A DNA stretch of 64,000 bases from JAJDXW01 sp965223775 (GTDB lineage: Bacteria; Pseudomonadota; Gammaproteobacteria; HK1). Positions 43,984-53,445 of this stretch are shown one piece after another; positions within the stretch are counted from its first letter, which is position 1, and the number at the start of each line of letters is the position of its first letter. The position numbers and the translations under genes were made by a program. The stretch lies in contig OZ245021.1 in the NCBI GenBank assembly GCA_965223775.1, forward strand, positions 4,650,001 through 4,714,000, read 5' to 3'. Under the pieces are notes generated by a model. The model worked only from the letters and a program-made list of their open reading frames with translations. It ran no database searches and had not been told where the DNA came from.

Positions 43984-44746
43984 AAATGCGCCCACGCGAC
44001 ACGCGGCCGGTGGGGATACGACGCGGGCGCGTGAGCGGACCGGCACTGATTGCGTTCGCCATGCGCTGGCGGTGACGCGCCAAGCCACACCGCATGCTTC
44101 GCTGATGCGAGTGCGGCGGGGTGGACTACCTTGGTCTGCGACCCGGTGCTCAGGGGCGGGCTGGCCGAGCGCGGCTTCCCGCACGCCGGGAGAAGCAGCC
44201 GGCCGCGCCTCGTTTCCGACCCCGTGCCCTGCCGCGGCATGGGTTGCCTGACGGGCTTCGCCGGTCGGATCGAGGACCGCCTCCTGCGAGAGTTGGAGGC
44301 GGTGCCTCTCGCTCCGACGTCTTCCTCATCGGCGTCAACCTCGCGTTCTGACTGCTCGTGCGCGGCGAGCGCGCATTCTGGGTCCCCCAGCACTGGCCGG
44401 GGCTCGCGGTCCGCATCGCTCACTTGCCAGGCGATCTCCTCGCCGGCGGGACGCGAGGTGAGGGTGAGCCGGGCAATGGCCGCGAGGCTCGCGACGGCCT
44501 TCCTCACGCTCTGGCGTGAGATCCCGAAGTGGCGCGCCGCCGCGCGCTCGCTCATCCCGTCCCGACAGGCAAGACGGACCTTGCGATAAAGCTCCATCCG
44601 CTTCGCGGCTCGCAAGCTCGCGTGTAAATCCTCCTGTCCTCCTCGTGACCGGCAAAGGCTGCCAGACTGGCAGAGTTGTGCTCCGCCGCGCCGGGAACAT
44701 CCTGCCGCTACCGTGGTCTGCTTTTTCACCGCCGTTTGCAGCCGCG
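43984..44746. other. Region without an intact gene; IS21 istA scrap at 44492-44597
   Basis: On the minus strand, ATG 44597 with GGAGGATTT upstream starts MELYRKVRLACRDGMSERAAARHFGISRQSVRKAV, the N-terminal helix-turn-helix of an IS21 IstA transposase. Similarity then ends. No other supported gene is present here. Confidence 0.6.
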
Positions 44747-45502
44747 TCACTCGGTTGTCCGGTCCCGGTTGAAGAGCCGGATCAGCGTGTCGGGGAGTCC
44801 CGTCGCGAGTTTTGGTGCCGGCTGGCGAAAGGAGCCTGCGGTTGCCTTTCTCGGGCGTAATGCGACCAGCCCCTCGGCCATCTTCACGCTTGCTGCAACG
44901 CCCTCGACAACGGGTACCGCGATTCGGTCACGAACGCGAGTGGCGAGGCCGGCAAGCGGAGCCCCGGCGAGAATCACAACCTCCGCCCCATCTTCCCGAA
45001 CGGCGCGCCCTGCGAGTTCAATGAGCCGCTCAGCGTTCTCCGTCTGGACGTCACCGACGTCCGTCACATGCGCATCCAACATTCGGATGCTGGCGAGTCT
45101 CCCGGCAAGCCCGCTCCACACGATGCACACGCGGTATCAGGACTCGAGCCGCGTGGAAAAGGAGACAACGGAGAACGTCCTTCCGAGCGGACAGGCCATC
45201 AAGAGCGATGCCTCGGCCAAGCCTACGACCGGGATGGACATCATCTCGCGCGCCGCGCTCAGCCCCGGATCACCGAAGGCTGCTATCACCGCTGCGTCGA
45301 ACTCCGGCTCGCGCTCGGCCAGGATCTCCAACACGACCCTCCCGCCGATCAGGGCCTCTGCCCGTGTTGCAATGTACGGTACACCGTAGCTCGCGGTTAC
45401 GAACTCGATCTTCGTGCTGGAGGCAGCTGCCAGCTCCGCCACCGATCGAATTTTCTCAGTGACGCTACCCGACGTATTGGGGTTGATGATCAACAGATTC
45501 AT
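44747..45502 (-). pseudogene. Asp/Glu/hydantoin racemase-family protein with a nonsense codon
   Basis: ATG 45502 starts MNLLIINPNTSGSVTEKI, the hydantoin racemase N-terminus. The frame stops at TGA 45137-45139 in STRLES-stop-YRVCIVWSGLAGRLASIRMLD. Reading resumes in the same frame to 44747, so one Trp (TGG) to TGA change explains the break. Both positions that carry catalytic Cys in hydantoin racemases are Ala here (IAAFGDPGL and ILAGAPLAGLA), so even the intact form would be an atypical member. It follows the amidase by 16 bp. Confidence 0.8.
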
Positions 45503-45518
45503 GCATTCGGTCACCCGT

Positions 45519-46700
45519 TCAGGGGGGCTCGCCGAGCGCCACAGGTGGCCACTCCTCAAGCCAACTCTGCTCGGACTCGATCTGCTGCGATAGTCGCAGG
45601 AGAAGCTCGTCTTCGCCAAGCCCGGCAACGAACTGAATGCCGATCGGCAATCCCCCGCCCTTCCTGCGGCCGGGAACGCTGATCGCGGGATGGCCGCAGG
45701 CGTTGACCCAGCCCGTATAGACCGCCGAACCCCGGGAACCCACGGGCTGGCCGTCGATCTCGGGCGGAAAGGGAATCTCGGTCGACCAGGGCATCGCCGC
45801 GCAGGTCGGGGTCATGATGATGTCGACGCCCTGGAAAACTTGCGCCGCACGGTTCCGGAGAGCGGAGATGGATTCGATCACTTTCAGCAGGTGGGGCGCG
45901 TCGTAGTGCGTCTGGGCCCATTCGACGTACTTGTGCGACGCCAGATCCCGCATTCCAGGCTCGCGCGCAAGCAGGCGTGCGAGACCGATCTGCCCGATCG
46001 AGGCCCAGCACTCGTCGATCTCTCGCGTGTCGAGCGGGAGCGGGCCGGGCCTGACATCGTGTCCGAGCGTTGTCAGCAGATCGACCATCTGCAGAAAGCT
46101 CTTCCGAATGTGGGGGTCGAGGGGTGCGTTCCCGATCTCCTCGACGGCCAGCACGCGAAGCGAACCGGGAGGTCTGGCCAGCCCGCTCGAGGCGTCCCCG
46201 GGGAGGAATTTCAGCGACCGATGATCGCGATGATCGGGCTGCGCAAGAACATCGAAGAGGAGCGCCTGGTCTCTCACGGATCGGGTGAGTGGACCGACCA
46301 CCTCCATGTCGAGTAGCAGCTGCGGAAGGCCACCACTTCTCGGCACCCGTCCGAGCGAGGTCTTGAGTCCGACCAGGTTCGTATAGGCCGCCGGTCGGCG
46401 AATCGAGCCCCCGCCGTCGGTGCCGATTGACATCGGGATCATTCCGGATGCGACTGCCGCCACACTGCCGCCACTCGACCCGCCCGGCGTTACGGTCAGG
46501 TCCCACGGATTCGCAGTGACTCCGAAGAGGGGGTTGTCGGTGTAGCCTTCAATCGTGAACTCCGGCACGTTCGTCTTGCTAACGATGATCACCCCGGCCT
46601 CGCGCAGCTTGGCGACCGGCAGCTCGTCCTGAGTGGCGATGCGCCCCTCATAGAGCCTGCTGCCCCATGTGGTTGGGAGGCCCCGTACCGCAAGGTTGCC
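45519..46700 (-). pseudogene. Amidase signature family enzyme, N-terminally truncated
   Basis: About 393 residues of an amidase with a clear signature (NPLFGVTANPWDLTVTPGGSSGGSVAAVASGMIPMSIGTDGGGSIRRPAAYTNLVGLKTS) that includes the cis-Ser/Ser pair. The homologous part begins at NLAVRGLPTTWGS; the preceding approximately 80 residues, including the catalytic Lys of the VKD motif, are missing. Upstream codons come from an IS3 orfA end. It is therefore inactive as it stands. It probably acted with the racemase on an amide or hydantoin-like compound. Confidence 0.82.
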
Positions 46701-46740
46701 GTGCCGCTCTCCCGGGCAAACCAAGCCGCGGCTTTCTTAG
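46701..46740 (-). mobile_element. IS3-family orfA fragment
   Basis: Minus-strand codons read KKAAAWFARES, matching the end of OrfA at 28980-29294 (KKAAAWFARET), with similar DNA around it. It abuts the truncated amidase, so an IS3 insertion followed by deletion is the likely cause of that truncation. Confidence 0.7.
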
Positions 46741-46873
46741 GCCGAAGTTCCCCGTGCTGAGATAGAGCAACGCATTGATTATAAGCTGGATTTTCAGATT
46801 TCAGCGGGTCCCGGTACTGGGAACATTTCGATGAGTTCGACGGCGCGGCGTTGGGTCTCGGTAGGCTGGGTAG

Positions 46874-47260
46874 CGCCTCTTCGCCCTGGAGCGCAAGGGC
46901 TGGATTGAACTAAAGGCCGGAAGCCCCCGCTACATCAAAATCCTGAACGACGACCTCCCCCTCATCGTCGCGGGACGGGTCGCCGCGGGGGAGCCCGTCC
47001 TCGCCGAGGAGCGGATCCGGCATCGGATCCCCCGGGCGGTGGCGGAGTGCTTCCGGCGACAGCCCGACTTCTTCCTCAGGGTCGAGGGCGACTCCATGGA
47101 CCGGCTGCGCTTTGTGACCGGCTCAGTGGTCGCGGTGAAGAGCCAGTCGGTGGCAGAGAACGGAGAAGTGGTAATCGCCCGACTCGAGGACGAGGTGACC
47201 CTGAAGCGCTACAAGCGGGTGCCGGTCGAACACCAATCCAATAGATCAAGAGGAACTTAA
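46874..47260 (+). pseudogene. LexA/S24-type repressor-protease fragment A
   Basis: Reads RLFALERKGWIELKAGSPRYIKILNDDLPLIVAGRVAAGEPVLAEERIRHRI, then FLRVEGDSMDRLRFVTGSVVAVKSQ and GEVVIARLEDEVTLKRY. GDSMD has the catalytic Ser and EVTLKRY the Lys of the S24 dyad. The N-terminal DNA-binding domain is missing (in-frame stop just upstream), and the native C-terminus after LKRY is replaced by unrelated codons (KRVPVEHQSNRSRGT). Confidence 0.75.
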
Positions 47261-47616
47261 TGGAAATGAGCGACGAGAGGACGACAGTACACCATCGCGA
47301 ACGGACTGGCAGGCCTGAGACTGCTGGTTGGGAAAAGGACGGCGGACGCCGCACAATTTCGCCCACGAGCCAAGCATTGGAATCTGGAGAAATGGGTGGC
47401 CAGATGCACGCAGACGCGACCCGCTCTGACTAAGAATGGGTAAGTTGAGCAGCTCCTGAAATGACGGCGGAAGTGGCGCTACGGTTGGTGGGCCGATTGA
47501 CATCGCCGTCATCTCCAAGGGTGACGGATTCGTTTGGATCAAGAGGAAGCATTACTTTGACGCGGCAGTCAACCCAGGTTACCTTCGTCGGTAGCGGTTC
47601 AGAGGAGGAGAAATCA
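47261..47616. other. Region without a supported gene
   Basis: A short open stretch on the plus strand, PIDIAVISKGDGFVWIKRKHYFDAAVNPGYLRR, near 47497-47595, has protein-like composition but no start codon. Nothing else is visible. Confidence 0.4.
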
Positions 47617-47820
47617 ATGAAGCAAGATTCTGCGAAGAAGGACCGCAGCGGGTCGCGAACACCCCTTAGCCGCCCTCCTGATACTGGGACTCGTAGTGAC
47701 AAGGAAATCAGACAACAGGCCGTCGACGATGCAAGAAGGTCATTCAGCACGGTCCGAGACCTCCTAAGTCACGGTGTCGGTCCAAACGCTGGCTCGACCC
47801 ACGGTAGTCACCGAGACTAG
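47617..47820 (+). CDS. Small hypothetical protein
   Basis: 67 residues (MKQDSAKKDRSGSRTPLSR; DKEIRQQAVDDARRSFSTVRDLLSHG). The ATG follows a strong ribosome-binding site (GAGGAGGAGAAATCA), the main reason for calling it. The N-terminal half is polar and probably disordered, the C-terminal half helical. No family recognised. Confidence 0.45.
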   Translation: MKQDSAKKDRSGSRTPLSRPPDTGTRSDKEIRQQAVDDARRSFSTVRDLLSHGVGPNAGSTHGSHRD

Positions 47821-47959
47821 GGGGTAGGCGGCGCGGCGGTGTGGCGTAACGTGAAACGGAGGCATCACAAGGGCCAAGTCAGGGCAAGACCGAAGCAGCG
47901 ACCCGTGTGTCGTCAAGGGGCAAGGTCAGGGCCAGAAGACGACACACCCGTTCCCTATC

Positions 47960-48358
47960 GATATCGCTGCGGGCAAGCCCATTCTCGCGGAGGAGGGGAT
48001 CCGGTGCCGGGTCCCCCCCGGTCGGCAGCGGCGTGCTTTCGAAGGCAGCCGGATTTCTTCCTCAGGGTCGAGGGCGACTCCTATGGACCGGGTGGGCATT
48101 GTGTCCGGCTCAGTGGTCCCGGTGAAGAACCAGTCGGTGGCGGAGAACGGAGAGGTGGTCGTCGCCCGGCTCAAGGACGAGGTCACCCTGAAGCGCTACG
48201 TCCGGACGGACGAGCGCCGAGTGGAGCTCCGCCCGGAGAGCACGAACCCAGGGCACCAACCAATCGAGGTGGACCTCGAGAAGGATGCGTTCGAGATCGC
48301 GGGGGTCGCGGTCGGGGCGCTCATCGGGGACGGGTTCAGGCTTACGTGCACGGCTTGA
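47960..48358 (+). pseudogene. LexA/S24-type repressor-protease fragment B
   Basis: Begins DIAAGKPILAEEGIRCRV, then breaks. The Ser motif reads GGC GAC TCC T ATG GAC, where one extra T splits GDS from MDRVGIVSGSVVPVKNQSVAENGEVVVARLKDEVTLKRYVR. The C-terminus is complete (RVELRPESTNPGHQPIEVDLEKDAFEIAGVAVGALIGDGF). The DNA-binding domain is absent. It ends 39 bp before gmrSD. Confidence 0.75.
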
Positions 48359-48397
48359 ACCTACCATGAAGGATCCGAATGCTGGGAGCAGAGCGCG

Positions 48398-50098
48398 ATG
48401 ACCAAGGTTCGGACCAACGTCCTGAGCACAGCGACCATCAACTACCTGGAGTTGATCGGGAACGGGAAGGCCTATCGGATACCTCCCTACCAGCGTGACT
48501 ACGCTTGGACAGAGGAAGAGTGGGAGGACCTCTGGAACGACGTTCTCGATCTCCGTCAGGAGACCGAGAATCGTCACTACATGGGGGCTCTCGTCGTTCA
48601 AGGCGAGAGCGACCGCGAGTTCACGATTATCGACGGGCAGCAGCGGCTAGCAACAATCAGCATTTTCTCCCTGGCGGTCATCGCCAAGCTGCATAGAATG
48701 GCAGACCAGGAAATCGACCCGGAGCGCAACCGTGAGCGCGCAAAGGAGCTTCGGAATCGCTTTGTCGGAGAGAAGGACCCTGCGTCGCTAATCGAGAGCA
48801 GCCGTCTGAACCTGAGCCGGACTGACGACGCCTTCTACCAGGACTACCTGGTCCAGCTCCGGGACCCTCCCAATCCCCGCGGCTTGCCGCAATCAAACAC
48901 GCTTCTGTGGAAGTGCTTCCGGTACTTCTCGGAGCAGCTCGAAGCACTTGACGACCTGCAGGAGGACGGCGAAGCGCTCGCCAGAGTCCTGTCCGAGACG
49001 GCAGCCAGAAGTCTGCTGTTCATCCTCATCAAGGTGGAAGACGAGCTCGATGCGTACACCGTATTCGAGACGCTGAACGCCCGGGGACTGGAACTGACAA
49101 CGGCGGACTTGTTGAAGAACTACTTCTTCTCCAAGGTGCGTGTGCCCAACGATCTGGATGCACTGCAACGGCGCTGGCAGGCGCTGATTGCTACCGTTTC
49201 TCCGGAACGGTTTTCGGACTTTCTTCGTTACCACTTTCTCTGCGAGCAGACGGGTGTGCGCAAGGAACGGCTGTTCAAGCTGGTACGTGACCGCGTGAAC
49301 ACCTCTCAACACGTCTTCGAGCTCCTGGGTGCTCTGGAAGACCGTGCGGAGCTGTTTGCTGCCCTTGGCGACGCCAGCCACGAGTATTGGATGGAGCTAC
49401 GGAATGTGAAACCGCACGTTCAGGCCCTGATTCTGTTCCGTGCCCGACAGGTAACGCCGGTGCTCTTTGCCGCATGGGAGCGGTTTTCGCCAGACGACTT
49501 TGCTCGTGTACTGAAGCTCGTCAGCGTCGTCTCGTTCCGGTACTTGGTGAGCGGTCGTAACCCGAACGCGCTGGAACCCGCCTACCACGAGGCCGCAAAG
49601 GCCATTCTCGACGGGAACGCGCCCCGCCCAGGTGCCGTATTCGCGCATCTTCGCCCCGTCTACGTGGACGACGGGGCCTTCGAGAACAATTTCGCGGTGT
49701 TCTCGCTCAACCCGAGAAGAGGCAAGAAGCTCGTCAAGTACATCCTTTGCCGACTGGAGGAAGGTGCCGGCGGCGGTCCGCGAGATCCCGAGACGGAGCC
49801 CGCGTCGATAGAACACATCCTGCCGCAGAATCCTTCCGGAGACTGGTTCGACTCGTTCACTGCGCTGGAGTTGGAAGCGGCGACCAATCGGATCGGGAAC
49901 ATGACGCTACTCGAGTCGGCAGTCAACCGCGACGTCGGGAATGCTCCGTATCCGGTGAAGCGCGCTGCCTACGAAGGGAGCGTTTACGCACTGACCCGAG
50001 AAGTTGCGGAGATGGCGCCCGAGGAATGGACCTTTGCATTCATGGAGAATCGCCAGCGGCATCTTGCACAGCGTGTTGTTTCTCGCTTTCCCTCGTGA
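48398..50098 (+). CDS. GmrSD-type (DUF262/DUF1524) modification-dependent restriction protein, 3' end interrupted by transposon
   Basis: 566 residues as read. The DUF262 (GmrS) N-terminus has YRIPPYQRDYAWTEEEWEDLW and the nucleotide-binding motif FTIIDGQQRLAT. The C-terminal DUF1524 (GmrD) His-Asn nuclease has SIEHILPQN and NRIGNMTLLESAVNRDVGN. This family cleaves phage DNA carrying glucosylated or otherwise modified cytosine. Native codons end at RQRHLAQR; the final VVSRFPS and stop come from the transposon end at 50074. Removing the element and one 6-bp duplication continues the frame as ATQVWRSDFA with a stop at 53713-53715, a typical family C-terminus. Function may survive, as only about 10 terminal residues are changed. 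Confidence 0.85.
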   Translation: MTKVRTNVLSTATINYLELIGNGKAYRIPPYQRDYAWTEEEWEDLWNDVLDLRQETENRHYMGALVVQGESDREFTIIDGQQRLATISIFSLAVIAKLHRMADQEIDPERNRERAKELRNRFVGEKDPASLIESSRLNLSRTDDAFYQDYLVQLRDPPNPRGLPQSNTLLWKCFRYFSEQLEALDDLQEDGEALARVLSETAARSLLFILIKVEDELDAYTVFETLNARGLELTTADLLKNYFFSKVRVPNDLDALQRRWQALIATVSPERFSDFLRYHFLCEQTGVRKERLFKLVRDRVNTSQHVFELLGALEDRAELFAALGDASHEYWMELRNVKPHVQALILFRARQVTPVLFAAWERFSPDDFARVLKLVSVVSFRYLVSGRNPNALEPAYHEAAKAILDGNAPRPGAVFAHLRPVYVDDGAFENNFAVFSLNPRRGKKLVKYILCRLEEGAGGGPRDPETEPASIEHILPQNPSGDWFDSFTALELEAATNRIGNMTLLESAVNRDVGNAPYPVKRAAYEGSVYALTREVAEMAPEEWTFAFMENRQRHLAQRVVSRFPS

Positions 50099-50421
50099 GA
50101 TCCCCCCAGGAATTGCCCGCTCTGTTCCGTAGACGGATTGCCTGGGATGACGGAGCAATCGGGGGACCGGCCGGAGCCGTTGCCGTCGCCGTTCTCATGA
50201 ATTGTTGTTGCAGAAGCGGTGAGGATGTGGGCGCGAAAGCGCCGAGTGTGGGCAAGGGGTGGGCAAGTGCGCAGCGCTTGTCCAGGCCTTGTCCACGCGT
50301 TCCGTAGGACGGCGCTCGGTCCGCAGGACGCGTCCACATCGTCAGCGCTTGGCGCGGCGATGGTCGCCGCCGTAGTCTCGACACCCTTTGCGACGAGAGA
50401 GGAGTTGGCCCGCGCGGGGGG

Positions 50422-51069
50422 ATGAACCCCGCCGGGCCACGGCCGGTGCAGCTTCGCTACGAGACGGGGCTTACCGGCGAGGGATACGTTAGGGCCGAGG
50501 CGTGGCGCGATGCAAGGCTCAAGCGCTGCCCGAACCACCCGCACGGCGGATGTTCGCTGGCACGCCACGGCACCTACGCGCGCAAGAGCCCGCGCGGGAC
50601 GAAGATCGCTCGCTGGTACTGCCCTGAGAGCCACACCACCTTCAGCCTGCTGCCGGAGTGTCTGGCCGCACGGTTTCCTGGCGAGTTGGACGAGGTCGAA
50701 GCGGTGGTGGCCCACGCCGAGCAGGCCCCGAGCCTGGCCGCCGCGGCCAATGAGCTGCGCCGCGATGCGGTCGAGCTCCCGGGGGCGATGCGCTGGGTCG
50801 GGCGCCGGGTGCGTCTGGTCCATCACGTCCTGAGCATCGTCATCGGGCTGGTGCCCGAGTATCTCGTGCGGTGCATCGCCGAGGTGGGCGCGGTGCGTAC
50901 GCGGCTCCAGACTGACACCGCGTTGCGGGCGTTGCGCACCCTCACCGACGCGCAGCTCCGCGTGCTGCCCGCACCGTTGGGGTTCCAACCTCACCGTCTG
51001 AACACGACGAATCGCCTTCGGGCGCCCCAACACAAGATGGGGCCTGACCCGCCACCGGCGCTTGCGTAG
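50422..51069 (+). CDS. Transposon zinc-ribbon protein (DUF6431-like), copy 1
   Basis: 215 residues. The N-terminal region has a Cys/His-rich ribbon: RCPNHPHGGCSLARHGTYARKSPRGTKIARWYCPESHTTFSLLPECLA. The same arrangement occurs in zinc-ribbon parts of IS1595-type transposases and suggests DNA or protein binding. The rest is helical. It is the first gene of the element and precedes the transposase by 47 bp. Its role in transposition (target choice or end binding) is not known. A diverged fragment lies at 59160-59528. Confidence 0.7.
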   Translation: MNPAGPRPVQLRYETGLTGEGYVRAEAWRDARLKRCPNHPHGGCSLARHGTYARKSPRGTKIARWYCPESHTTFSLLPECLAARFPGELDEVEAVVAHAEQAPSLAAAANELRRDAVELPGAMRWVGRRVRLVHHVLSIVIGLVPEYLVRCIAEVGAVRTRLQTDTALRALRTLTDAQLRVLPAPLGFQPHRLNTTNRLRAPQHKMGPDPPPALA

Positions 51070-51116
51070 CGTCCCCCGTCCCGGGCCGATGCGCCCCACC
51101 GACGAGGACCTCGCCC

Positions 51117-52442
51117 ATGAACCACTGCGATGAGGAGCTGCACAAAGCCGTGGCGCTGTTCCGCTACGGCCTCATCGCCGACGTGCTGCGCCTGCCCCCG
51201 GGCAGCCGAGACATCCGGCGCACCCTGCACGAGAAGGCCCAGCGCACCTACACCATCCCCGGCACCCGGCGCACCCGCGTCGCCGTCGAGACGATGCGCG
51301 ATTGGCTGAGCTTGTATCGCACCGGCGGGTTCGAGGCGCTGTATCCGAAGACCCGTGCCGACCGCGGCCAGCCCCGGCGCCTGCCCCCCGAGGTCGCCGA
51401 GCTGCTCGTCTCGCTCAAGACCGAGCAGCCCGCGCGCTCGGTCAAAGCCCTCATCGCCATCGCCCGCGAACGCGGCGTCGACCACCCGCTTGCCCCCTCG
51501 ACCGTGCACCGGCTGCTCTCGCGCGAGGGCCTGCTCGACAAGCGCCCCGGTGAGCCCGTCGCTACCGACCGGCGACGGTTCGCCTTCCGTGACGCCGGGG
51601 AGCTTTGGATGAGCGATGTGATGCACGGCCCCAAAGTCAGCGACGGGCGCCGGCGCAGAAAGTCTTTCCTCATCGCGTTCATCGACGACGCCACCCGCGT
51701 CATCCTCTTCGCCGCCTTCGCCTACGCGGAGAACACCACCGCGTTGCTGCCCGTGTTCAAGCAGGCCATCGCGCGGCGCGGCCTGCCCGCCCGGCTCTAC
51801 GTCGACAACGGGGCGAACTTCCGCTCCCAGCAACTTGCGCTCGTGTGCGCGAAACTCGGCATCGTGCTCATCCATTCCCGGCCCTATCAGCCCGCCGGGC
51901 GCGGAAAGATCGAGCGCTTCTTCCGAACCCTTCGCGCCGCCTGGCTGCGCCATCTCACCGCTGAGGCCACCACCAGCCTCGACACACTGAACCGCACCCT
52001 GTGGGCCTGGGTCGAGGGCGAGTACCACCAATCGCCCCATCGCGGCCTCGACGGGCGCACCCCGCTCGAGCAATGGGCGCTCGCCGGGCACGACGTGCGC
52101 TATCTCGACCCCACCACCGACCTCGACGACCTCTTCCTCTTCGAGGCCAAACGCCGCGTGATGAAAGACCGCACGTTGAGCCTGCACGGCCGGCTCTACG
52201 AGGTCGATGCCATCCTCGTCGGCGAAACCGTCACCTTGCGTTACGACCCCGATGCACCGCCTTCGCGACCCATCGAGGTCGTCCACGACGGCAACAGTGC
52301 AGGACTCGCCACCCGCCTCGACGCCTACGCCAATACCGCCGTCAAGCGCGACCGCCCCTCCTGGCAACTCCAGTGCGACACCCCACCGTCAGAGCCGCCC
52401 ACCTCGCCTCTGACGATGCGAAACCTCAAGGAGAAGAACTGA
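51117..52442 (+). CDS. DDE transposase, Mu/Tn7 TnsB-like, copy 1
   Basis: 441 residues. N-terminal helix-turn-helix region (TMRDWLSLYRTGGFEALYPKTRADRGQPRRL), integrase core with the DDE triad D167 (MSDVMHGP), D230 (YVDNGANF) and E266 (GRGKIERFFRT), giving DD35E. A small beta-barrel follows (LHGRLYEVDAILVGETVTLRYDP), as in MuA/TniA-type transposases. The stop overlaps the ATPase start. TGT...ACA ends and a partner ATPase support the Mu/Tn7 type rather than IS21 or IS481. Confidence 0.9.
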   Translation: MNHCDEELHKAVALFRYGLIADVLRLPPGSRDIRRTLHEKAQRTYTIPGTRRTRVAVETMRDWLSLYRTGGFEALYPKTRADRGQPRRLPPEVAELLVSLKTEQPARSVKALIAIARERGVDHPLAPSTVHRLLSREGLLDKRPGEPVATDRRRFAFRDAGELWMSDVMHGPKVSDGRRRRKSFLIAFIDDATRVILFAAFAYAENTTALLPVFKQAIARRGLPARLYVDNGANFRSQQLALVCAKLGIVLIHSRPYQPAGRGKIERFFRTLRAAWLRHLTAEATTSLDTLNRTLWAWVEGEYHQSPHRGLDGRTPLEQWALAGHDVRYLDPTTDLDDLFLFEAKRRVMKDRTLSLHGRLYEVDAILVGETVTLRYDPDAPPSRPIEVVHDGNSAGLATRLDAYANTAVKRDRPSWQLQCDTPPSEPPTSPLTMRNLKEKN

Positions 52443-53242
52443 TGTACCTGCGTCACTTCGCCCTGACCCGGTTGCCCTTCGAAACCCCGGCCCACACCGA
52501 CGAGCTGTTCGAATCGAACTCCCGCCGCGAGGCCGAGGCTCGGCTCCATCACCTCATCGAACTCAAGGGCATCGGCCTGATGACCGGCGAGGTCGGCTCG
52601 GGCAAGACCACCGTATGCCGCCATGTCGCCGCCGACCTGCATCCCGGCCTGCATCGGGTCGGCTACGTCTCGCTGACCACCGGCAACGTGCTCGACATGT
52701 ACAAGTCCATCGCCTGGGAACTCGGCCTGCCCACCGAACGCTCGCGCGCCACCGCCTACCGCGCCATCCGCGCCGAAATCACCCGACTGGTGTGCGAGGC
52801 CAAGCAGCTCCCCGTGCTCGTCATCGACGAAGCCCAGCACCTGCGCAACGACGTCCTGGAAGACCTCCGGCTCCTGACCAACTTCGCTATGGACAGCGAG
52901 AACCGCCTGTGCCTGCTGCTCGTCGGGCTCACCGAGCTGCGCCGCCGCCTCGCCATGGCCGTGCACGAATCGCTCTCCCAGCGCCTCGTCGTACGCCACC
53001 ACCTCGCCGGCATCGACCGCTCGGAACTCGACGACTACCTCGCCCACCGCCTGCGCCTCGCCGGCTGCGAGCTGCCCCTGTTCGAGCCTCCCGCCGTCGA
53101 GGCGCTGTTCCAGAGCGCTCGCGGATTGCCCCGGCTCATCAATCGCATCGCCCACTACGCCCTCACCGCCGCCGCGGCGAAAGGCGCCCGCACCGTCTCC
53201 GCCGTGCACCTCGAGCACGCCGTCGCGGAGCTGCGGCTGTGA
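52442..53242 (+). CDS. AAA+ ATPase, TniB/ExeA-like transposition regulator, copy 1
   Basis: 266 residues. Starts MYLRHFALTRLPFETP as ExeA/GspA-type ATPases do. Walker A GEVGSGKT at 49-56, Walker B VLVIDEAQHL with D129/E130, sensor region LLLVGLTELRRRL, arginine-rich lid and C-terminal helical domain. Beside a Mu-type transposase this corresponds to MuB/TnsC/TniB, which binds target DNA and activates the transposase. Start ATG 52442 shares one base with the transposase stop. Confidence 0.88.
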   Translation: MYLRHFALTRLPFETPAHTDELFESNSRREAEARLHHLIELKGIGLMTGEVGSGKTTVCRHVAADLHPGLHRVGYVSLTTGNVLDMYKSIAWELGLPTERSRATAYRAIRAEITRLVCEAKQLPVLVIDEAQHLRNDVLEDLRLLTNFAMDSENRLCLLLVGLTELRRRLAMAVHESLSQRLVVRHHLAGIDRSELDDYLAHRLRLAGCELPLFEPPAVEALFQSARGLPRLINRIAHYALTAAAAKGARTVSAVHLEHAVAELRL

Positions 53243-53445
53243 ACCTGCCCTACCTCCTCGTGACCCACGAACTCAGCGACGAGGCCGCCGCCCAGCTCTC
53301 CGAACTGCTCAACGACCTCGCCGTCGCCTTCGACGGTCAATACTTCGCTCAGATCACCCGCTACTACGACGAACGCCGCGAGAGCGAGCGCTCGTACCAT
53401 CACAGGCAGCTCGAGCTCTTCGTCAACGACGACGCGGCGTTCTGA
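53239..53445 (+). CDS. 68-residue transposon accessory protein, copy 1
   Basis: GTG 53239 overlaps the ATPase stop (GTGA), a strong sign of coupling. Sequence core: LLVTHELSDEAAAQLSELLNDLAVAFDGQYFAQITRYYDERRESERS. It is acidic and helical, with no family I recognise, and its codon usage matches the operon. It might be a small analogue of the third component seen in Tn5053/Tn7 systems, but it is far too short to be TniQ. Confidence 0.65.
   Translation: MNLPYLLVTHELSDEAAAQLSELLNDLAVAFDGQYFAQITRYYDERRESERSYHHRQLELFVNDDAAF

Noticed and set aside
44050..44490. Plus-strand frame GRIEDRLLRELEAVPLAP
   Set aside because: Short stretch with believable residues but no extended similarity or start; likely chance.
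38828..45502. Idea that TGA codes for Trp in this organism (in-frame TGA in the YQPSKAE gene, the racemase and the LysR leader)
   Set aside because: Many intact genes here end in TGA at the expected place (livG, livF, SDR, marR, hflC), so the standard code applies and these are nonsense codons.
50219..50425. 68-codon frame before the zinc-ribbon gene in transposon copy 1 (and 54984-55190 in copy 2)
   Set aside because: Ends in an ATGA overlap, but its Arg/Ala/Gly-rich composition is that of a shadow frame, and the related remnant at 59160 does not keep it open in an obvious way.
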